Shown here in pieces: positions 7,038 to 12,321 of a stretch of DNA of 12,321 bases. The notes beneath the pieces were generated by a model that did no database searches, was not told where the DNA came from, and saw only the letters and a program-made list of their open reading frames with translations. Source of the stretch: an uncultured Opitutales bacterium (GTDB taxonomy: Bacteria; Verrucomicrobiota; Verrucomicrobiia; Opitutales; Intestinicryptomonadaceae); NCBI GenBank assembly GCA_900552245.1, contig URYY01000060.1, forward strand, positions 1 to 12,321. The letters are read 5' to 3'. Every line of letters starts with the position of its first letter. Positions within the stretch are counted from its first letter, which is position 1. The translations under genes and the position numbers were made by a program.

Positions 7038-7064
7038 GGCGCAATTAAAATTTGCTTGTAAAGT
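7036..7064 (+). promoter_or_regulatory. Candidate promoter for purE
   Basis: TTGGCG (7036-7041) and TAAAGT (7059-7064) are spaced by 17 bases and each matches 4 of 6 consensus bases. Transcription would start near 7071, about 20 bases before the purE ATG. The match is modest and rests on spacing and position. Confidence 0.3.
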
Positions 7065-7091
7065 TTGGCAATATCAAAGAGTATCCCCGCC

Positions 7092-7589
7092 ATGGTTGAT
7101 AAAGAAAATCCTCAGGTTTTAATTGTAATGGGAAGCTTAAGCGACTGGGAAACCATGTCGAATTGCGCAAAGATGCTGGATTCTTTCGGAGTAAAATACG
7201 ACCGCGAAGTGGCGTCGGCGCACAGAACGCCGCAGAAGGCCTGCGAGCTTGCAAGCAAGGCGGAATCGCGCGGAGTTAAGGTCATAATTGCAGCAGCAGG
7301 CGGAGCGGCTCACTTGGCGGGCGTCTTGGCCTCACAGACCCACTTGCCCATTTTGGGCGTACCTATGAAGGGTTGGGCCTTGGACGGTTTGGATTCGCTT
7401 CTATCTACAGTGCAAATGCCGCGCGGGATTCCCGTAATGACATTTGCTATAGGAAAGGCGGGGGCTGTAAATGCCGCAATAGCGGCTGTTCAAATACTTG
7501 CGCTTTCAGATGTCTCCCTGCGCCAAAAATTGTTGGATTTTAGGTCAAAGCAGACAAATGACGTACTTTCAATCAAAATAGAAGACTAA
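7092..7589 (+). CDS. purE: N5-carboxyaminoimidazole ribonucleotide mutase (class I PurE)
   Basis: PurE converts N5-CAIR to CAIR in de novo purine synthesis, in the cytoplasm as a homo-octamer. With the ATG at 7092 the protein has 165 residues, the normal length. It shows the nucleotide-binding GSLSDWETM (14-22), the catalytic SAHRTP with His44 (His45 in E. coli), AAAGGAAHLAGVLAS (67-81), LPILGVPM and DGLDSLLSTVQMPRGIPV. These features fit class I, which needs PurK to supply N5-CAIR; no purK is in this window. An in-frame TTG at 7065 would add nine residues but has no ribosome site and would overlap the likely transcription start. An AAAGAG upstream of the ATG is only a weak Shine-Dalgarno. 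The gene is followed after 7 bases by queF, probably in one transcript. Confidence 0.96.
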   Translation: MVDKENPQVLIVMGSLSDWETMSNCAKMLDSFGVKYDREVASAHRTPQKACELASKAESRGVKVIIAAAGGAAHLAGVLASQTHLPILGVPMKGWALDGLDSLLSTVQMPRGIPVMTFAIGKAGAVNAAIAAVQILALSDVSLRQKLLDFRSKQTNDVLSIKIED

Positions 7590-7596
7590 TACGCTT

Positions 7597-7992
7597 ATGC
7601 CTAAGAAAAGAGAGTTTAAGCTTTTGGGGCAAAAGCTAAACAAGCCCTCAAAGATACTTGAAACCTTCCCCAACAAGGCAAAAGGCAGAAATTACATCGT
7701 GGAACTTACCACCGACGAATTTACCTGCCTATGCCCCATTACCGGCCAGCCGGATTTTGCAAGAATTACCATACGCTACATACCAGATGAGCGAATAGTT
7801 GAGAGCAAATCTCTAAAATTCTACCTCTGGAGCTTCAGAAATGAGGGTTGCTTCCACGAGCACATTGTAAATGTTATACTTGACGACCTGGTCGCGGCGC
7901 TAAAGCCCGTTTGGTGTGAAGTTGTGGGCAACTTTAACGCAAGGGGCGGCATAGCGATAAACGTAACGGCGCAATACGGAGAGCGCAAATAA
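7597..7992 (+). CDS. queF: NADPH-dependent 7-cyano-7-deazaguanine reductase (QueF, type I)
   Basis: QueF reduces the nitrile of preQ0 to the amine of preQ1 with two NADPH, a step in making queuosine for the wobble base of certain tRNAs. The 131-residue protein is of the short unimodular (type I) form. It has the QueF motif ESKSLKFYL (69-77), the nucleophilic cysteine in CLCPITGQPDFA (Cys46, with Asp53 downstream) and the substrate-binding Glu88 in CFHEHIVN. RGGIAINV lies near the C-terminus. The ATG follows the purE stop by 7 bases, and the next gene starts 7 bases after its stop. No preQ1 riboswitch is visible upstream and the other queuosine genes are not in this window, so expression appears tied to purE. 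Confidence 0.96.
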   Translation: MPKKREFKLLGQKLNKPSKILETFPNKAKGRNYIVELTTDEFTCLCPITGQPDFARITIRYIPDERIVESKSLKFYLWSFRNEGCFHEHIVNVILDDLVAALKPVWCEVVGNFNARGGIAINVTAQYGERK

Positions 7993-7999
7993 AGCGAAT

Positions 8000-8905
8000 A
8001 TGAAAAATAAATTTAATATCTTAATGCTGGGGCTTGCCGTTCTACTATCGCCGCTAGCGCAGGCCCTTGCCCAAGAGAGCGAGCCAAAGAATTGCTACTT
8101 TGAAATCATATTAAAGATTGATTCCGAAGCAAAAAAATCGGGTTACTTTCTGAAGGAGGGCGCGATAAATCCGAATAGGATATCCGCCCTTCAGGAAATT
8201 TTAAAACACGATGCAAACCTCGAAAAAGTTCTCGCGAACAAATCAGACCTAAAGAGAGCCAAGACCTTCCACTCCAGAATGGGTCTAAACGATATCGAAA
8301 TTTTAGCCTGCATGGAATACGGCAAAGATGCCATAGTATTTTTTAAGAGTGCAAGCTCAAAGTTAAGGCCCGATATGAACTACCTGTACTTTAAAAAAAT
8401 CGACGGTAAGTTCCGTTGGGACGTAGGGGCTAAATCTCCATATATTTCCGTATTGTCGGAGTCAGTGAGAAATGCGCCGACAGTCAATATTGCTGACGAA
8501 TCTAAGCTAATTAAGTTTATAGATATTTCGGGCACCAACAATGCGGAACTGCCCGAACTTGTATTCTACAAAAAGGCGCAGGCTGATTTCTACAGCTTCA
8601 AGCTCGAGCAATACGCAAAAATAATGACTCCAAAAAGCGCCGAGGTATTCGGAAACCAGTATCTAAAGCTCTCGGATGCCGAACGCAGGGAAACTTTGAA
8701 AGATTACGTTACCTATCACAAGTCTTTCAAAAAGATTGCGGATTTGGGCGATGTAAAAATTATACTATTTACGCGCGAGCGAGACGGCAAAGTAAATTCG
8801 CGCGACGCTGCATTTATCTTGCGCGATGGCGAAAGCTTTAGATTGGCAAACTTCGGGCAGGATCAAGGCGCATTTGCAACTTGGCTTACAAGTACAATCA
8901 AGTAG
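8000..8905 (+). CDS. Secreted protein of unknown function with a possible internal duplication
   Basis: I do not recognise a family. The 301-residue product starts with a clear Sec signal peptide: KNK, then hydrophobic ILMLGLAVLLSPLAQA, with a likely cut after ALA at residue 24. It should therefore be periplasmic or exported; there is no lipobox cysteine and no later membrane segment. Two stretches look alike: about 111-143 (AIVFFKS ... GKFRWDVG) and about 253-286 (KIILFTR ... GESFRLANFG). Each runs from a hydrophobic strand through a polar stretch to an aromatic strand and ends in D/N-x-G. This is reminiscent of NTF2-like or DUF4878-type cone folds, but that is only an impression. The gene lies 7 bases after queF and ends 31 bases before a strong terminator stem, so it is probably the last gene of the purE-queF unit. 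Confidence 0.8.
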   Translation: MKNKFNILMLGLAVLLSPLAQALAQESEPKNCYFEIILKIDSEAKKSGYFLKEGAINPNRISALQEILKHDANLEKVLANKSDLKRAKTFHSRMGLNDIEILACMEYGKDAIVFFKSASSKLRPDMNYLYFKKIDGKFRWDVGAKSPYISVLSESVRNAPTVNIADESKLIKFIDISGTNNAELPELVFYKKAQADFYSFKLEQYAKIMTPKSAEVFGNQYLKLSDAERRETLKDYVTYHKSFKKIADLGDVKIILFTRERDGKVNSRDAAFILRDGESFRLANFGQDQGAFATWLTSTIK

Positions 8906-8936
8906 TTTATTATTCTTTACAGTAAAAAATTTTTTT

Positions 8937-8974
8937 AAAGAATGTTTCTGTTGAAACATTCTTTTATTTTTTTT
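8937..8974 (+). terminator. Strong intrinsic terminator after the purE-queF-secreted protein unit
   Basis: AAAGAATGTTTC (8937-8948) pairs perfectly with GAAACATTCTTT (8953-8964), a 12-base-pair stem with the four-base loop TGTT. The U-tract runs from 8962 to 8974, interrupted by one A. It lies shortly after the stop at 8905 and fits Rho-independent termination of the plus-strand unit. Confidence 0.88.
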
Positions 8975-8979
8975 GTTAT
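8951..8979 (+). promoter_or_regulatory. Candidate promoter of the DUF1549 gene, lying inside the terminator
   Basis: TTGAAA (8951-8956, 5 of 6 consensus bases) and TGTTAT (8974-8979, 4 of 6) have the ideal 17-base spacing. The -35 sits in the loop and 3' arm of the terminator and the spacer is its U-tract. The predicted start near 8986 leaves only a few bases before the ATG at 8990. The region is very AT-rich, so chance is a real possibility. Confidence 0.35.
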
Positions 8980-8989
8980 TACGTGCGTT

Positions 8990-11170
8990 ATGTCCGGGCC
9001 TTACTTTAGCAAACTTACCTTATTTATTCTTGCATTCGCGCCTTTGATTTGCCTTTCGCAAGAGCGGAAAGACGCTCTATTTTACGAATCCCACATTGCC
9101 CCTATACTTGCAAAAAACAACTGCTCCTCGCCTAAGTGCCACGGAGCTGAAAGCGGTGCCGGAGGTTTGAGATTTGCCATGTTTAACGGCAATCCGGAGG
9201 CGGATTTTAACGCAATTAAATATTCGTACAAGTCTCGCTACATAGATAGAAAAAATCCTAAAAATTCACTTATTTTAAAAAAGCTATCGGGGGAAATTGA
9301 GCATTCGGGGGCGAAGCTGTCAAAAGATGAGTTGAAGACCCTGGAAGCTTGGATTTCTCAGGGGGCGGCTTTTAATAATCCAAAAGCTAAAAGCATTGTA
9401 TCTATTTCGAGCGATAAAAGCGAAATCGTCATAAACCCCGGCGAAGAAGCCCAACTAAAAATTGAGGCAACTTACTCCGACAATAGCAAGATCGACGTAA
9501 CGGAAAAATGCGTTTTTAGCTGCGATAAAACTTTCATAGATCTTTCAAAAGACGGGAAAATCAAATATCTCAAAAGCGGAGTAAGTTTTGTAAACGTCTC
9601 AAGCAATAGAAAATTTTGCACAGTTAAAGTGATTTGCGCAAAGCCGCTAAAAGGAGAGTTTCCCAAGGAGCAAGCGGCAAACCCCATAGACGTTTACGCA
9701 CTCGAAAACTTAAAAAAGGCGGGAGTAATACCTTCAGAGCTGTGTACGGATTCAGAATTTATCAGAAGGCTCTACCTTGACGCAACCGGGCTATTGCCAA
9801 AGCCCGAAGAGGTTGAAAAATTTTTGGGAGATAAGTCTAAATCAAAGCGCGCAAAACTTGTTGAAAAAGTTTTAAATTCGCCTGAATTTACGGATATGCT
9901 TGCTATGCGCCTATCCGACATATTGAGAATTAAGAGCGAATTTCCAAGCAACCTATGGCCCAACGCAGCGCAGGCTTACTACACTTGGCTTAGGGATTCT
10001 CTTGCGGGAGGAATGCCCTATAATGTTATGGCGCGCACTATGCTTCTTTCATCGGGCAGCAATTTTAAGAATCCTCCCGTAAATTTTTACAGGGCTGTGA
10101 ATGTAAAAAATGCCGATAATTTTGCGGAGGCTGCAGCACTCGTATTTATGGGGGTGCGCACAAATTGCATAAAGTGCCACGCCCACCCCTACGAATCTTG
10201 GACTCCGCAGGACAATGCAAAACTCGCAAGCTTCTTTGAACAGCTTAGTTTTAAGAAATCCAAGGAGTGGAAAGAGGAAATTCTTACGATAAACCTTGCA
10301 GAAACTGAGCCTGATAAAAATACTTTGCACAAATTTTACATATTTTCAGAAGAGCTTACAAGCCCCGCCGGAGCAGATAGGCGCGAGGCCTTTGCCGACT
10401 GGCTTTTGGACGAAAAAAACCCGTATTTTTCGAGAGCGATTGTAAGTAGGATATGGTTTTGGATTTTTTCGCGCGGCTTGCAAAATCCGGCAGACGACAT
10501 ACGCCCCAACATGGCTATTGTAAGCGATAAAATTTTAAGCTACTTGGAAGATACTCTCAAGGAATCGAATTTCGATTTAAAGAGCGTTTATAGAGAGATA
10601 TTTTTGTCAAACACCTACCAGCGCTCGTCAAAGCCAAACGCGACAAATAGAGATGATGTAGCATTATTTTCACACCACATTCCAAGCAGAATAGAAGCGG
10701 AGTATCTAAACGACATAATAAGTTCAAATCTTGGTATATACCAAGCCTTTACGAGCATTACACCCGAGCCCTACGCATTCTGGCCGGAAGATTTCAAGGC
10801 AATACAGCTGCATGACGGAAGCGTATCAAATCCATTTTTAACGCTATTTGGAAAACCCGGTAGAAACTCGTCTTACTTAAATGACAGAGTAAATCAAGTT
10901 TCTATGCAGCAAATATTGCACTTGGCGGGAAGTGCGAATATAAACCGGAAGCTCGATAAGTCTCCATTTTTAAAAGCCCTTTCGAGTCCTAAGATAAACA
11001 ATAAGGACAAGATAAAAACGCTCTATTTAACATTTCTAACTCGCCCGCCTACGCAGCGCGAATACGAGATTTGCCTAAAGCACTTTGAGTCTGGCAAGGC
11101 GCCCTCCGAGGCTCTCAAAGACGTGGCTTGGGCAATATTAAATTCAAAGGAATTTCTTTTTAAACTATGA
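8990..11170 (+). CDS. Secreted cytochrome-like / Big_2 / DUF1549 / DUF1553 protein
   Basis: The 726-residue product belongs to the DUF1549-DUF1553 proteins typical of Planctomycetes and Verrucomicrobia; their reaction is not established. An N-terminal signal peptide (SKLTLFILAFAPLICLS) is followed by a cytochrome-c-like region (about 25-130) with the haem-type motif CSSPKCH (Cys45, Cys50, His51). A Big_2-like beta domain spans about 135-217. DUF1549 follows at about 232-414, with FIRRLYLDATGLLP and a CIKCHAHPYESW motif (Cys393, Cys396, His397), which is a second CxxCH. DUF1553 covers about 464-704 (FADWLLDEKNPYFSRAIVSR, then IFLSNTYQRSS). CX4CH in the first domain is common in the Big_2-containing subgroup. 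I chose ATG 8990 because the longer in-frame ATG at 8942 lies in the terminator stem; 8990 has no Shine-Dalgarno. A DUF1501 gene follows 7 bases after the stop and is almost certainly co-transcribed. Confidence 0.92.
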   Translation: MSGPYFSKLTLFILAFAPLICLSQERKDALFYESHIAPILAKNNCSSPKCHGAESGAGGLRFAMFNGNPEADFNAIKYSYKSRYIDRKNPKNSLILKKLSGEIEHSGAKLSKDELKTLEAWISQGAAFNNPKAKSIVSISSDKSEIVINPGEEAQLKIEATYSDNSKIDVTEKCVFSCDKTFIDLSKDGKIKYLKSGVSFVNVSSNRKFCTVKVICAKPLKGEFPKEQAANPIDVYALENLKKAGVIPSELCTDSEFIRRLYLDATGLLPKPEEVEKFLGDKSKSKRAKLVEKVLNSPEFTDMLAMRLSDILRIKSEFPSNLWPNAAQAYYTWLRDSLAGGMPYNVMARTMLLSSGSNFKNPPVNFYRAVNVKNADNFAEAAALVFMGVRTNCIKCHAHPYESWTPQDNAKLASFFEQLSFKKSKEWKEEILTINLAETEPDKNTLHKFYIFSEELTSPAGADRREAFADWLLDEKNPYFSRAIVSRIWFWIFSRGLQNPADDIRPNMAIVSDKILSYLEDTLKESNFDLKSVYREIFLSNTYQRSSKPNATNRDDVALFSHHIPSRIEAEYLNDIISSNLGIYQAFTSITPEPYAFWPEDFKAIQLHDGSVSNPFLTLFGKPGRNSSYLNDRVNQVSMQQILHLAGSANINRKLDKSPFLKALSSPKINNKDKIKTLYLTFLTRPPTQREYEICLKHFESGKAPSEALKDVAWAILNSKEFLFKL

Positions 11171-11177
11171 GGATAAA

Positions 11178-12321
11178 ATGATGGCGGAATTTAAAATTTG
11201 CAGGCGAGACTTTATAAAATTTGGCGCACTTAGCTTTTCGGGGCTCGCACTAAACAAACTTTTTGCAGACCAAGCGCAGGAAGCCTCCGAAGCTGCCGCC
11301 ACTAAGGCTAAGGCGGTAATTCAAATATTCCTAGCAGGCGGGCCCTGCCATATAGATACATTTGACCCAAAGCCAAACGCCGGACGCGAAATAATAGGCC
11401 CCTACACAAAGGCCATTCCAACAAACGTGGACGGAATTGAGATTTCGCAGACGCTTCCGCTTACGGCAAAATTAGCCGACAAATACAGCATAATACGAGG
11501 AATGACGCACGGCGACAATAGCCATGAAGTTTCAACCTACATGATGCTATCGGGAATGCCTCCGGACGGAGAGTTGGTTTACCCTTCGATGGGTTCTGTA
11601 ATTTCCTACCTAAATAGGGAAAAGACAAAGGGCGCGTCCGTGCCGGCGTTTATATCCGTGATGAACCCCTACGCAAGGTTCGACGAATCCGGCTTTATAG
11701 GGGAAAGCGGCCGCTCGTTTGCAGCCTCCGGGATAATCTCAAATGCGGACTTAAATTTCACAAAAGATACTAAAAAGACAAAGAGGAGTAAGCCAATAAA
11801 TATAGGAGATCGGCGCAAACTTTTGGAGGCTCTTGATACGCTAGATTCAACGCTTACAAAGGAGATGTCCGACATAGATTCGCAGAGGCAGATGGCCTAC
11901 TCTATGATTGTCGGCAAAGGCAAGGAGGCCTTCGACCTCTCGCGCGAGCCCGACTCTGTGCGTGAAAAATACGGCTCCGTGCGCGGTTTTGGCCAGCAGC
12001 TTCTCCTTGCGCGCAGACTTGTGGAGGCGGGAGCCACCTACGTAAACGTCATGCTAAATGGTTGGGACACTCACAAAAAGCATTTTGAGGCAATGGATGT
12101 AATGCTGCCCGCGCTCGACCAAGCCTACTCTGCCCTACTTAGCGAGTTGTCGGAGCGCGGCCTTCTTAAAACAACGATTGTAACTTTGGGTGGCGAATTT
12201 GGCCGCACCCCCAAAATAATGTATAATTCCCCCTGGATGGGCGGCAGAAATCATTTTGGTGCAGCCTTCAGCTGGGTTGTTGCGGGCGGAGGTTTCAAGG
12301 GTGGAAATGTCGTTGGTCAAA
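11178..12321 (+). CDS. DUF1501 family protein with twin-arginine signal (partial, 3' end outside window)
   Basis: The 381 visible residues match DUF1501, an alkaline-phosphatase/sulfatase-like fold found next to DUF1549 genes in Planctomycetes and Verrucomicrobia; substrates are unknown. The N-terminus CRRDFIKFGALSFSGLAL is a Tat-type signal, so the protein is probably exported folded. Conserved segments follow in order: LAGGPCHIDTFDPKP (52-66, candidate metal-binding Asp60), GDNSHEVSTYMMLSG (112-126), GWDTHKKHF (295-303), GGEFGRTPK (338-346) and GRNHFGAAFSWVVAGGG (356-372). The first motif has Cys57 where Ser is usual. The stop is beyond the right edge; few residues should be missing, since the AGGG motif lies near the C-terminus in this family. 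GAGGA overlapping the upstream stop serves as ribosome site; it lies 4 bases before ATG 11178 and 7 before ATG 11181, so either codon may be used. Coupling to the DUF1549 gene is likely. Confidence 0.93.
   Translation, partial: MMAEFKICRRDFIKFGALSFSGLALNKLFADQAQEASEAAATKAKAVIQIFLAGGPCHIDTFDPKPNAGREIIGPYTKAIPTNVDGIEISQTLPLTAKLADKYSIIRGMTHGDNSHEVSTYMMLSGMPPDGELVYPSMGSVISYLNREKTKGASVPAFISVMNPYARFDESGFIGESGRSFAASGIISNADLNFTKDTKKTKRSKPINIGDRRKLLEALDTLDSTLTKEMSDIDSQRQMAYSMIVGKGKEAFDLSREPDSVREKYGSVRGFGQQLLLARRLVEAGATYVNVMLNGWDTHKKHFEAMDVMLPALDQAYSALLSELSERGLLKTTIVTLGGEFGRTPKIMYNSPWMGGRNHFGAAFSWVVAGGGFKGGNVVGQ

Noticed and set aside
7065..7091. TTG start for purE
   Set aside because: It has no ribosome site, adds a non-conserved extension and lies at or before the likely transcription start.
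8942..8989. Longer in-frame ATG start for the DUF1549 gene
   Set aside because: The ATG at 8942 lies in the 5' arm of the 12-bp terminator stem, and the added residues are encoded by the stem and U-tract. The ATG at 8990 gives a normal signal peptide.
8990..9140. CX4CH spacing in the cytochrome-like domain as a novel haem motif
   Set aside because: Big_2-containing DUF1549 proteins commonly have a CNxGACHG-type motif with the same spacing, so it is a subgroup feature.

Overview
The window looks like a chromosomal segment from a PVC-superphylum bacterium, most likely Verrucomicrobiota and perhaps Opitutae. The strongest clue is the adjacent pair at the right end: a secreted cytochrome-like/Big_2/DUF1549/DUF1553 protein followed by a Tat-type DUF1501 protein, a pairing known mainly from Planctomycetes and Verrucomicrobia. 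Base composition is moderate, about 38-50% GC in the lines I counted, with heavy use of ATA for isoleucine. The taxonomic placement is inference; no rRNA or other phylogenetic marker is present.

Left half (1-6071, minus strand): a tightly packed gene run, read right to left as trkA, trkH, pdxJ, acpS, nnr, dprA (dprA is cut by the window edge). Neighbouring genes overlap by 1-8 bases or are at most 17 bases apart, so one transcript is likely. It combines K+ uptake (TrkA/TrkH), vitamin B6 synthesis (PdxJ), acyl carrier protein activation (AcpS), repair of damaged NAD(P)H (Nnr) and a DNA-uptake recombination factor (DprA). A candidate promoter with a perfect TTGACA -35 box lies upstream of trkA.

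Middle (6072-7091): a divergent, AT-rich intergenic region of about 320 bases, then the remnant of a secreted GH127/DUF1680-type glycosidase. Its N-terminal start and C-terminal beta domain are joined out of frame and the whole catalytic core is missing. A GC-rich hairpin and a possible purE promoter follow.

Right half (7092-12321, plus strand): purE, queF and an unrecognised secreted protein form a compact unit that ends in a textbook intrinsic terminator (8937-8974). The DUF1549/DUF1553 gene begins only 15 bases after the terminator's U-tract, and the DUF1501 gene follows it and runs off the window. The two probably form a secreted or periplasmic two-gene system whose biochemical role is not established.

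I see no tRNA, rRNA, CRISPR array, transposase, prophage gene or integrase. The points of most interest are the collapsed glycosidase (with a -1 slippery heptamer sitting at the frame break), the promoter/terminator overlap ahead of the DUF1549 gene, and the DUF1549-DUF1501 pair itself.
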